From Anaerococcus provencensis (GTDB taxonomy: Bacteria > Bacillota > Clostridia > Tissierellales > Peptoniphilaceae): 64,000 nucleotides of DNA. The position numbers and the translations under genes were made by a program. Location of the stretch: assembly GCF_000312365.2 (NCBI RefSeq), contig NZ_HG003684.1, positions 1 to 64,000 on the forward strand. The letters are read 5' to 3'. The notes under the pieces were generated by a model. That model had not been told where the DNA came from. It saw only the letters and a list, made by a program, of their open reading frames with translations, and did no database searches. Of the stretch, positions 26,816 to 38,200 are shown in pieces. Every line of letters starts with the position of its first letter. Within the stretch, counting starts at the first letter, position 1.

Positions 26816-26891
26816 GAAGAAAGGAAGTGATTTTTTGAAGAATTACAGTATTGCGTAAATAATAGGATTAGTGTTTGGGAAATTTATTGAT

Positions 26892-27009
26892 TTGATATTA
26901 TTAAGAATATTTGCTATACTTTTAATAAATAAAGAAGGTGTCTCGCTACCTATATCCCAAAGGTGAAATATTAAAGTAACGGAGAGGATAAAACCTCTCT
27001 GTTTTTTTT
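26892..27009 (+). ncRNA. toxI: Type III antitoxin RNA (ToxI-like) remnant with promoter and terminator
   Basis: TTGATA (26892-26897), a 17-bp spacer and an extended -10 TGCTATACT (26912-26920) form a promoter. The transcript contains AGGTG (26936-26940), four bases, and GCTACCT (26945-26951). This closely matches the conserved AGGTG-N4-GCTACCT pseudoknot core of ToxI repeats. A second AGGTGAAATATT (about 26961) could be a degenerate partial repeat. A hairpin, CGGAGAGG (26980-26987) with CCTCTCTG (26994-27001) and a T-run, ends it just before the toxin remnant. Type III antitoxins normally have two or more full repeats; only one is visible here. Confidence 0.6.
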
Positions 27010-27020
27010 AGGAGAAAGAA

Positions 27021-27284
27021 ATGGCAGAAAGGATTAAATATGGATTTTACACTGTAAGCCCAGATTACCTTGAATATCTAAATCAAATAGATTCATAAGT
27101 TTATTACAATCCATCATATGGAAACAGTATCAAACCATTTTTTGAAGTTATCGTTGGGATAGAGGATTATAATTATTTTATTTCAATTTCTTCTGCAAAG
27201 GAAAAATACAAAAGATAGAAGAATGTCTTTGATGAGCATTTTCTGATTTATGAAGTAGTTTACCATGAGAAAAGTAGTTACTAA
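27021..27284 (+). pseudogene. ToxN/AbiQ-family type III toxin, decayed by in-frame stops
   Basis: ATG 27021 follows AGGAGAAAG right after the ToxI-like RNA. The frame reads GFYTVSPDYLEYLNQIDS, then TAA (27096-27098), VYYNPSYGNSIKPFFEVIVG...FISISSAKEKYKR, then TAG (27216-27218), and on to TAA at 27282. The pattern (Y-x-V-x2-x-YL-x-YL, VYYN, YF-x-x-x-SS-x-K-x-KYK) is that of ToxN/AbiQ endoribonucleases. The remainder is missing. Loss of the toxin explains why the antitoxin can be degenerate. Confidence 0.65.
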
Positions 27285-27298
27285 TAAAATGCATTTCG

Positions 27299-27495
27299 TG
27301 CACCCCAAAATATATAATTTTAGGTGCAGGAAGTTTTATAAATGATACAAAAAACAATAAAGCTTAATGGCTAAGGAGGTATAGAAAATATATCTTCTTT
27401 TTTATTACTAAAATAAGAAAATATAGAGTGCCAAGATATTATACAGTAGATTTAACTATATCAATATATCTTGCAAAAGAAGAATTTAAAGAAAA
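27299..27495 (+). repeat. First, internally deleted copy of the AbiE unit (promoter-operator plus giant-gene start)
   Basis: 27299-27332 matches the abiE operator at 27529-27562 at 33 of 34 bases before the copies diverge. 27355-27495 matches 29171-29311 (end of the abiE unit plus the first ~65 bases of the giant gene, here with GTG in place of ATG and several substitutions). The abiEi/abiEii genes themselves are absent from this copy, leaving only a 10-codon scar ORF (27342). This is what a tandem duplication followed by deletion of one toxin-antitoxin pair would leave. Confidence 0.8.
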
Positions 27496-27519
27496 GTGCA
27501 AAAATTAAATGTCACCCAA

Positions 27520-27563
27520 TTGATTTTTTGCACCCCAAAGTATATAATTTTAGGTGCAGGAGG
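27520..27563 (+). promoter_or_regulatory. abiE promoter with operator dyad over the -10 box
   Basis: TTGATT (27520-27525), 17 bp and TATAAT (27543-27548) form a promoter. An inverted repeat, TGCACC (27529-27534) ... GGTGCA (27553-27558), brackets the -10 box, with AAA and TTT extending the dyad inward. Known AbiEi antitoxins repress their own operon by binding inverted repeats at the promoter, so this is a likely AbiEi operator. GGAGG at 27559-27563 sets the ATG at 27572. Confidence 0.65.
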
Positions 27564-27571
27564 TATTAGAA

Positions 27572-28198
27572 ATGGAATCAATAAACAAGAAAATAGAAGA
27601 TATAATGACAAAAAATACAGGAAAAATTTTTTCTATTAATGACTTCTATGGACTAGGGACAAAGAATACAATCAAATCCGTTTTATACCGATTAAATGAA
27701 GAAGATAAAATCATAAGACTTATAGATGGATTATATACAAAGCCTAAGTATAGCGAAATCCTTAAAGAATATTCTTATCCAGATGCAAACGCCTTGGCAG
27801 AAAAGATAGCCGATAAATTTTCTTGGACCATATCTCCAACAGGAGATACAGCCTTAAATTATACTGGATTATCTACACAAGTTCCAAACGAATATATATA
27901 TATTTCTGATGGACCATATAGGCAATATGATTACAGAAATAAGAAAATACTATTTAAACACACAAGTAATAGAAACATTACATCTTATTCAAAAGAACTA
28001 TCTATTTTAGTTCAAGCAATTAGAGCTTTGGGAAAAGATGGGATAGGGGAAGAAGAACTCAAGAAGTTAGCCGTATTTGCCCAAAATATTAAAGAAGACT
28101 TAAAGCGTGATACCTTAAAGCTACCATTTTGGATACAGGAAATATTAGAGAAAATACAGGAGATTAACAATGAAAAAGCTATTAGAAATATCAAATGA
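27572..28198 (+). CDS. abiEi: AbiEi-family type IV antitoxin (DUF6088)
   Basis: 208 residues from ATG 27572 (a GTG six codons upstream overlaps the ribosome-binding site). An N-terminal winged helix (about 10-60, with NTIKSVLYRLNEEDKIIRLIDGLYTKPKY) binds DNA. The larger C-terminal domain contains ISPTGDTALNYTGLSTQVPNEYIYISDG. In type IV systems AbiEi neutralises AbiEii without direct contact and represses the operon. It overlaps abiEii by 29 bases. Confidence 0.85.
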   Translation: MESINKKIEDIMTKNTGKIFSINDFYGLGTKNTIKSVLYRLNEEDKIIRLIDGLYTKPKYSEILKEYSYPDANALAEKIADKFSWTISPTGDTALNYTGLSTQVPNEYIYISDGPYRQYDYRNKKILFKHTSNRNITSYSKELSILVQAIRALGKDGIGEEELKKLAVFAQNIKEDLKRDTLKLPFWIQEILEKIQEINNEKAIRNIK

Positions 28199-29183
28199 AG
28201 AACTTGAATTAGTTATACAAAATACATCAGATAAATTGAACTTGTCAAAGGCAATTGTGGAGAAGGACTTATGGGTCTGTATTATTTTGAAATATCTATT
28301 TAGTGATTTTAAATATAGGGACTATATTGTCTTTAAAGGGGGTACAAGTTTATCTAAAGTATATAAATTAATAGAAAGATTTTCAGAGGATATAGATCTT
28401 GCTCTTAATTGGCAACTCTTGGGCTATGAAAAGTTAGAGCCTTATGAAGAGAGGAGTAAAACAAAGCAATTAAAATTTAATGATAAACTAAATGAAGATA
28501 CAAAAAAGTTTATACAAGAAGAATTTTTGCCAACCCTGCAAAAAGATTTTAAAAAATTATTAAAGAACAAGAAATATAATTTTTATATTGATGAAATAGA
28601 TGGACAAACTATTGCCTTTGATTATCCTAAAAATTATGAAGATAACTCCATACTTCAAGTCATAAGATTAGAAATAGGAAGTTTAGCAGAACCGATTCCA
28701 TCAAGTAGGAAAAAGATAAAAACCTATATAGAGGAAACTTATCCAGAGGTATTTAATGAAAATATAGAAGTTGTATCTGTAAATAGTTTAAGGACTTTTT
28801 ATGAAAAAATAACTATACTACACAGAGAGGCTAACAGAATAAATGGAAATTATCCTACAAGGTATTCAAGACATTTTTATGATGTATATAAAATGCTACT
28901 TACTGACATAAAAGAAGAAAGTTTTTCTCAATTAGAATTATTAAATTCTGTTATTCAATTTAAGAAAAAGTTTTATGCAAGTAATTGGGCGAAATATGAT
29001 GAGATAATGGAAGGAAGAATAAAGTTAATTCCATCAAAAGAAGGAGTGGAGATTTTTTCCAAAGATTATGATAGTATGAAAAATATGATATTTGGAGAAA
29101 AAATACCATTTGAAAAGATAATTAGCGAACTAAAAAAATATGAAGAGAGTTTAAATGAAAAAATAAGGGACAATAAAGCTTAA
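28170..29183 (+). CDS. abiEii: AbiEii nucleotidyltransferase toxin
   Basis: 337 residues. The nucleotidyltransferase signature is intact: FKGGTSLSKVY (about 54-64) and EDIDLAL (about 73-79), with later conserved motifs IRLEIGSLAEPIPS and ANRINGNYPTRYSRHFYDVYKM. AbiEii/MenT toxins transfer nucleotides, in MenT3 to tRNA acceptor ends, causing growth arrest and phage abortive infection. It is translationally coupled to abiEi. A terminator follows eight bases after the stop. Confidence 0.9.
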   Translation: MKKLLEISNEELELVIQNTSDKLNLSKAIVEKDLWVCIILKYLFSDFKYRDYIVFKGGTSLSKVYKLIERFSEDIDLALNWQLLGYEKLEPYEERSKTKQLKFNDKLNEDTKKFIQEEFLPTLQKDFKKLLKNKKYNFYIDEIDGQTIAFDYPKNYEDNSILQVIRLEIGSLAEPIPSSRKKIKTYIEETYPEVFNENIEVVSVNSLRTFYEKITILHREANRINGNYPTRYSRHFYDVYKMLLTDIKEESFSQLELLNSVIQFKKKFYASNWAKYDEIMEGRIKLIPSKEGVEIFSKDYDSMKNMIFGEKIPFEKIISELKKYEESLNEKIRDNKA

Positions 29184-29190
29184 TGGTTAA

Positions 29191-29220
29191 GGAGGTATAG
29201 AAAATATATCTTCTTTTTTT
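29191..29220 (+). terminator. Terminator after abiEii, just before the giant gene
   Basis: GGAGGTATA (29191-29199) pairs, with wobbles, with TATATCTTC (29205-29213), followed by T7. The same hairpin is present in the partial copy at about 27374-27404. Confidence 0.6.
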
Positions 29221-29244
29221 ATTACTAAAACAAGGAGGGATAGA

Positions 29245-32200
29245 ATGCCAAGATATGATACAGTAGATTTAAGTAGATCAATATATCTTGCAAAAGAAGA
29301 ATTTAAGAAAGATATAAAGAAATATGAAGAGTATTTAAAGGTAGTAGGTAACAACTATAAGTATCCATATATACACCAAATATCTATTTACAATATGGAT
29401 ACTAAGGCTACAGCTTGTGCGGAATTTGATTACTGGAAAAGCATAGGCAGGAGTGTCAAAAGAGGAGAAAAAGGAATACCGCTTTTAGATATAGAAAATG
29501 GAAAGATAAAATATATCTTTGATATAAGGCAAACGGTAAGCGTTGATCACAACATTTCTGAGGTAAAATTATGGGAATATGATGGCAAAAAACATTTAAA
29601 CTTATTAGATGAACTAATAGATAAGTTTAAAGAAAAAGACAGCCAGCTTTTATTGAGTCAAGAAAATAAAATAGATGCCTTAGCAGGAAGTTATGTTCGA
29701 AGAAAATTTGATGAAATATTAGAAGGTCTATCCGATGAAAGCCTGAAGGCTATTCAAAAGATAGATCTTTTTAATTTACTGAAAGAATCTGTAAAAGTTT
29801 CCGTAAGTGAGAGAATGGGAGTTTCCTATGAACTAAAGGAAGAAGATTTGTCTATATTATCTAAAATATCAAGTGTGGACATAGATAAAGCTTTAAATTT
29901 TACATCTAATATAAGTAAAAATATTTTAATTGATTTAGGAAGAGAAATAAATAAATTAGAAATTTCAGAGAAAGTTCAAGAAAGAAAAAATTGGGAGCAG
30001 ACAAAAGATGTAAGGGAGCGTTATAATAAATCAACGGCTAATATAATAGAAGAAGATCACAATAAATTAGAAGAAGGAGGCTTAGAAGATGAAAGAGAAA
30101 GTAGTATTAGCAGACAAGGAATATCTAGTAGAGGAAGGAATTTACATACCAGTAATCAAGGAGAATCCCTTCGAGATACATGGAGGGACTTACAAGATGG
30201 AACTGATGAATCAAGAAGTGGAAGTATTAGTACCGAATATGGAGATGCCGAAAGAAGTGGATATAGGAAAGCTCAATTATTGGGGAAGGATGAGGTTGAA
30301 CTTTCTCAAGGAAAACAAGGAAGAAGACTATCAGATAATGTATCTACAAGGAACGTTAATGAGTCATCTACTATCCAAGGAAGAAGAAATAGAGGAATTT
30401 ATCAGCCGAGAAGAAGTCAAGATGATGGAAGCTTGGGGACTGACAGAAGAATTGAAGGAAAAGGATTATCTGAAATATATAGGACTGAAGAAGAATATGG
30501 ATATGCTCCTACAAGAGATGGGAGAAAAGGAGATTATCCTAGTTTAAAAAATGAACATGAAATTAAAGATATAGGGGAAGTAGAGCTTACTTCCTTTTTT
30601 TCTGCCAATAATCAGAAAGAGCAGACCTTTATTACAAGTACAATAAACCAAAGAGAAATAGATATATTTTTAATCTATGGAGGAAATAATCAAGATGGTA
30701 GATTGCCAGTAATAGCAGAGTTTTCTAAGGGAAAGTCCTTGAAAGAACAAGCAAACTTCTTAAAAGAAACATATATAGGAGCTAATGGTTTTGAAATTGG
30801 TGGAAGAAGAATTTCAGCTTGGTTTGGAGAAGAAGGAGTAATTTTTAAAGAGGGAGATGGAGCAAGAGATAGGGAAGGTCAAATAGTTTCTTGGGAGGAT
30901 TTAGCTAGTAATATTAATGATTTATTAGATAGAGGAGAATTTGCTACTAATGTAGAATTAATAGAAAGTTCGTCTTATGAAATAGAAAAAATAACAGAAA
31001 AACTATGGTATTTAAAAGAAGATTTTTCTGATGAAATAAAAGATAGTTATCTTAAAAGTCTAAGTGAAATAAAAGAAAAAAACTTCCAAGAAAAAACAGA
31101 AAATTTATGTAGAAAGCTAAAAGATAAGAATTTTAGAAGTGAATTAAGAAAAGAATATGAAGTATTTTTGGAAGAATACAAGAGTAATCCTAATATTTTA
31201 CGATTTAATCACCATAAAGTAGATAGAATTTATCAGGACCTTAAGGACTTAGAAATAGAAAGAAAAGTATACCAGTCAAGTTTGACCGATATTGAATCTA
31301 TCTATAGTTTTATTACAAAAGATGAAATAGATGAGAATTTACGAAAAGGTAGTGGATTTTCCGATGGGAAAAAACGAATATATGACTTTTTTAGAGAAGA
31401 ACATACTTTAAAAGAAGAGGCAAATTTTCTAAAAAATGAATATGGAATAGGTGGTTCTTCTCATGCCATATCAGGGGCAATGGGAAGTGGAGAATGGCAT
31501 GATGCAAAGGGAATAAAATATAGTAAGGGAAATGCTGAAGAAATTAAGCTATCTTGGTCTGATGTTGCAAGAAGAATTGATGACCTTATTAAAGAAAATA
31601 AGTATATAGAAGAAAGTATTGAAGAGGATAGTGAGAAAAAAGTTTATCATGATATAAAAGAAGAAAGTCAAGAGTCTATAGATTATCAAGATGATCTACC
31701 TCCTACAGATAGTGAGGTTTATACAGAAAAGATAAATAGTATTTCTACCTACTACTATCAAGGGCAATCTGTAGCAAGTATTGGAGAAAATGGAAGACTT
31801 GTAATTTATGATGACTTTATGCCAAATTCTTTAAAAGAGGACTTATACTCATTAGCCTATGAAAAACAATTAGATTCATCCTTAGACCATTTAGAAGATG
31901 GAATTGTTCTTGAGGGAATAGAGGACACATTTTATATTAAAGATATAGAAGAGATAGAAGGAAAAGAATATTATCTTTTAGAAAGTCAAAGTCAATATGA
32001 TGACATTCCAAATATCATAGTAAATTCCGATAGGGAAATTATAGACGATGATATAGTAAATGGTTTTGAAGAATTTAAGGAATTTTACATTAGTAAAGAT
32101 AAAATAGAATTTAATCAAGATAATCTTATAGATAATGAAGAAGATTATTGGATAGTTGAATTTAATGAAAGTTCAAGTCTGATAGAAAAAAATTATGAAG

Positions 32201-35200
32201 GTCAAAGACTAACTAAGGAACTATTAGATGAGATAAAGGAAGTAGATGAAAAGATAAGACTTCAAAATAAGGCATTTGAAGAAGATAAATATCCACAGCT
32301 GACTGATGAATGGGTAGGATATTCCAAATTCTATTTCGACCATATAGTAGATGGGAAAAAGGTTGATTATTATAGGATAGACATAGGTGATGAAAATGAA
32401 GCTAATCAAAGGGGCTTCGATTTTCTTTATGAACAAATAGGAAGAAATCAGAAAGAACTTAATCAGGTTAGTGAAGAAAGTAAGATAGGTGAAAAAGTAC
32501 TTTCTATAAATCAAATTGAAGATAGACTTTTCGATGTATTAGTTAAGGATAAAAATTTAGAAGAAGAAATTATAAAAGCAAGAGAAAACTTAGGGAATGA
32601 TACCTTAGCAAGTTTTAATTCTGTATTTCAAAGAGAATATGCAAAAATAATGAGAGAAGTTTCCCATAAACAGGACAATCTTCCAGATGATATGAAGTCT
32701 ATAGAAAGCGTTAAAAAATTAAGTATTAGAACCCAAAATAGGTATAGAGAATATTTAGATAATTTATTTAAGAATTATGTAGAAGCTGATAAGAATATGG
32801 ACTCTATAAAAATAGGGGACATAGTTAAAACAGAAGATAATAAGTATTTAAAAATAAAAAATCTTTCTAATGTATATGATGAGAATGGCAATCCAATCAC
32901 TTATTATTCCTATGATGCCTATTTTGATAAGGACTTAAAACTATTTTCACATTCTTTTAAAGAAAGTAATTTAAAAGTAGTAGAAATACTAAGAGATAGT
33001 CCAGAAGAAGAATTAGCAAAAGAGATAGAGGAAGATAAAATAGCAGTAAAAGTAGGTTACTATTATGCTCTAGTAGATAGAGAAAAAACAAAAGATATAG
33101 GATTAGAAGAAACAGGAAGTAGAGTTTATCCAAGAAAGGACAATCCTCAAGGAAATGTATATACCTTATATAAGGGCAAATCCTTTGAAGAAAGCAGAAA
33201 AGTAGATAGCTTATTTGATGAAATGGCTATCAAAATGAAAGATATAAATCTTAGAAATTTAAATGATGTCTTTACATTGGAAAAGGAAGGCTTATTTGAA
33301 ATATCTGATGATGAAGTAACAAAATTTAAAGAAGGTTATGATATAGATATAAAAAGTTTTGGTCAGCAATTTCCAGATTACTATGATGATATATATGTAC
33401 TAAATAAAAATCTTGAAATTAATGAGGCCTATCAGAATCTTGCCTATATAAATAGAGAAAATGAAATTACTTTTAATGTGGATCTATCTCAAGAAGAAAA
33501 AACACAAATTGAAGAAATAAGAAATAAAAAGGAAGTCATATCTAAGCTAATAGAAAAGGATACTAAAGAAAAAAAAGAGTACTACTTTGATCCTCAAAAT
33601 GAAGAATATTTACTTTTATCAAAGAAAGTAGAAGATGGCTTATTAAAAATTCCATATAGTATTAAAGACACTATAAAGGGAAAAGAAGGCTTTGAGGTTG
33701 AGTTAGTTTTAGATACAAAGAAAAAGTCCCTTAAACAAAATCTGCGATACAATGGATATATTTTGAATACTAATTCAGCTATAAAATATAAAAGCTATAA
33801 AGACTTATTAAATAGTGTCCCTTATTTATTGGATGATAGACACAGGAAAGTACTTTTAGAGGGATATTTAAATCAGCAAATAGAAAAGGAAAAAGAAAAA
33901 CAAGAAGAAAAGTCTTTTACAGAAGGCATTAATGTTAGATACCAAGGTAGAGAATATACCATATCTAACATTAATGATAAGACAAATCCTAAAACTATAG
34001 AACTAGAAGATAGTACAGGACTAATGAATGGTTTTATTACAGGGAGTGAAACCATTCTTTTTAATGATTATAATGACCTTGATTTAGAAGTTATAGGAAA
34101 TAAAGAAGTAGAAAATATAGAGGCAGTAAAGCAAATTAGCTTTGGAGACTTTGCGAGAGATCTTAAAGAAGAAAAAGCCGATAAGAAACTTAAAATCAAA
34201 TATAAGTTGGAAGAACAACAATCTATTCAAGAAAAAGAGATAGAGGAAGTTTCCCTAGAAAACTATAAAATCTTAAATGAAGAAGAAAACTTAGCGCCTT
34301 CTCAAAGGCTAAAGAATAATATAGAAGCTATTAAACTTTTAAAGAATCTAGAAAGAGAAAATAGATTTGCAAAAAAGGAAGAACAGGAAATTTTAGCAAG
34401 GTATGTAGGCTGGGGAGGACTTGCTAATGTATTTGACGAAGAAAAGGAAGGTCAGTGGCTTGATGCGAGAAATTTTTTAAAAGAAAATTTAACTGGTGAA
34501 GAATATAATAGAGCAAGAGAATCTACCTTAACAGCTTTTTATACTCCTAAATTAGTTATAGACTCTATCTATGAAACTCTTTCTAATTTTGGATTTAAAA
34601 AAGGTAACATCTTAGAACCAAGTGCTGGGACAGGAAGATTTATAGGAAATCTACCTGAAGAAATGAATGAGTCAAAATTTTATGGAGTAGAGTTAGATAG
34701 TATTAGTGGTAAAATTGCTAAACACTTATATCCTAATGCTAATATACAAGTTAAAGGCTTTGAAGATACAAATTTTTCCAATAATTTATTTGATGTTGCC
34801 ATAGGAAATATTCCTTTTGGAGAATTTAAAGTAGCAGATCGTGAGTATGAAAGAAATAACTTTCTTATCCACGATTATTTTTTTGCTAAATCATTAGATA
34901 AAGTTCGTGATGGCGGTATTATCGCATTTATTACATCATCGGGAACAATGGATAAAAAGAGTGAAGACGTTAGAAGATATATATCTGAAAGAGCAGAATT
35001 TTTAGGAGCTATAAGATTACCAAATACTACTTTTAAAAGACAAGCAGGTACAGAAGTAACCTCGGATATAATTTTCTTAAAAAAGAGAGATAGACTTCTA
35101 AAGATAGATGAAGATTGGGTTAAGTTAGATAAAGATGAAAAAGGATTAAGTTACAATAAATACTTTGTTGATAATCCAGATATGGTAATAGGGACTATGG

Positions 35201-38200
35201 AAGAAGTATCATCAAGATTTGGAACAAGTCTTTCCTGTATAGAAAGAGAAGATGTTTCCTTAGAAGAAGGACTAAAATTAGCCATAAAGAATATTAAAGG
35301 AAAATATGAAAAGGTTCAAATAGATGAAAACTTGGGAGAAAAACTAATACCTGCCGATGATAGTGTTAAAAATTATTCATTTGCTCTAGTAGATGATGAA
35401 ATATATTTTAGAGAAAATTCTATTATGCAAAAAGTATCCTTAAATGAAAAGGATAAGGGCAAGGTGGAAGAGTATTTAAAATTAAATGCAAGTCTAAGAA
35501 ATGTAATCATTTTTCAAAAGGAAGATTATTTAGATGAAGAGATAAAAGAAGAACAAGAAAAGCTAAATAGCTTATATGATGAATTTTCAAAAAAATATGG
35601 GAGATTAAATTCAAAAGCTAGTAAAAAGTTATTTAGAGAAGATTCCAACTTTTCCTTGATTTCAACCTTGGAAAAATTAGATAAAGAAGGAAACTTTATA
35701 GGGAAATCTGATATATTCACGAAAAGAACCATAAAAAAAGCTGTAGTTATAGATCATACGGATAAGTCGATAGATGCTCTTGTATTATCTATTAGTCAAA
35801 AAGGGAAAGTTAACTTTGATTATATGGAAGAATTAACAGACAAATCGAGAGATAAATTAATAGAAGAGTTAAAAGGAGAAATATTTTTAAATCTAGATTC
35901 ATTTGAACCTAGTGATATAAATCCATTTAAGTCCGCTAAGGATTTAGGAGATTTTTCAAGATCTTATGTAACTGCTGATGAATATTTATCAGGAAATATA
36001 AGAGAAAAAGTAGAAGTGATAGATTCCTATATTAAAAATATTGAAAAAGAGCTAGGACAAAAAGAAAATTTAGCAGATAGAGAGTTATTAGAAAAGGAAT
36101 TAAAAGAGTTACACTTTCAAAAAACAAAGCTAATGGAAGTTATACCTAAAGAACTTGATGCAAGTGAAATTACAGTTAGAATGGGTGCAACATGGATACC
36201 GGAACAAGATTACAAAAAATTTATGTTTGATTTGTTGAAAACACCAGTTTCATCAAGGTGGAATATAGATATTAAGTATTCTGACTTTACAGGAGAATAT
36301 AGAGTTGAAGGAAAAAGCTTTGATAGGGACAATGACCTTGCTTCTTTTACCTATGGTACAAATAGGGTAAATGCCTACAAGTTGATAGAAGATACTTTAA
36401 ATTTAAGAGATACTAAGGTATTTGACCAAGTAGAAGACAGTGATGGAAAGAAAAAATCTGTGCTTAATCAAAAAGAAACAATGCTTGCAAGAAGTAAGCA
36501 AGAGATGATAAAAGAAGAATTTAAAAGCTGGATATTTGATGATGTGGAAAGAAGAAATAGATTAGTAGAAGATTATAACGAAAGATTCAATTCCATAAGA
36601 CAAAGGGAATATGATGGATCTAATCTTACTTTTGAAGGAATGAATCCTGAAATAGAATTAAGAGCACATCAAAAAGATGCAATAGCAAGAGGGTTGTTTG
36701 GTGGAAATACTTTACTTGCCCATGAAGTAGGAGCAGGAAAAACCTTTGAAATGATAGGTATAGCCATGGAGTCAAAAAGACTTGGTATGAGCAATAAGTC
36801 GATGTTTGTTGTACCTAACCATATAGTAGAGCAGTTTGGAAGAGAATTTAATGAACTTTATCCAGGAGCTAATGTATTATGTGCAACAGAAAAAGATTTT
36901 ACACCAGATAGGAGAAAAAGATTTTGCAGTCGTATTGCTACAGGAGATTATGATGCAGTTATTATAGGGCATTCTCAGTTTGAAAAAATTTCTATATCAA
37001 AAGAAAGACAAGAATATGAATTACAAAGTCAAATTGATGAAATTATTGACTATATAGATGAGTATAAAAGGGAAAGAGATCAAAGATTTACTGTAAAGCA
37101 ATTAGAAAAGACAAAGAAAAAGTTAGAGACAAAGTTAGAAAAACTAAGTGCTGACTATAAAAAAGACGATGTAGTAACTTTCGAAGAATTGGGAATTGAT
37201 AAGTTATTTGTAGATGAAGCCCACGCTTATAAGAACCTATATCTTTATTCTAAAATGAGAAATGTAGCAGGTATTACTTCTACAGATTCACAAAAGTCAA
37301 GCGATATGCTTATGAAATGTCGCTATATGGATGAAATAACTAATAACAAAGGTCTAGTATTTGCTACTGGAACACCTGTAAGTAATAGCATGGCTGAACT
37401 TTATACTATGCAGAGATATTTACAATGTGATGAATTAAAAAAGATGAAGTTACAACATTTTGATTCTTGGGCTTCTACTTTTGGAGAAACTATAACAGCT
37501 ATTGAACTTAATCCAGAAGGAAATGGTTATCGAAGTAAAACGAGGTTTGCTAAGTTCTATAATCTACCGGAACTTATGAATACAATAAAAGGATTTATGG
37601 ATATTAAGACAGCAGATGTATTAAATTTACCGACTCCTGAAGCTTGCTATGAAACTATAAAGACAAAGCCTACAGAAGAACAGAAGAAAATACTTGAAAC
37701 TTTTTCAGAAAGAGCAGATAAAGTTCGTAATAAACAAGTTGATTCTAGTGTAGATAATATGTTACTAATTACAAATGATGGAAAGAAAATGGCTTTAGAT
37801 CAAAGATTAATAAATACTCTACTTCCAGATGATCCAAACAGTAAGGTAAATACTTGCATCAAAAATGTATTTAGTATTTGGGAAAAATATGAGGATAAAA
37901 AATCGGCACAATTAATCTTTTGTGATATGTCTACACCAAGTAAGGAGTTTAACATCTATGATGACATTAAACAAAAACTTATGAATTTAGGAGTGCCTGA
38001 AAAAGAGATAGAATTTATCCATAATGCAAAAAATAATAGGGAAAAAGATGCAATATTTGACAAAGTGAGAAAAGGAGAAATACGAATATTACTTGGCTCT
38101 ACTCAAAAGATGGGAGCAGGTACTAATGCTCAAGATAAATTAATCGCTATCCATGATCTTGATATACCATGGAGACCTGCCGATCTTTCTCAAAGAGCAG

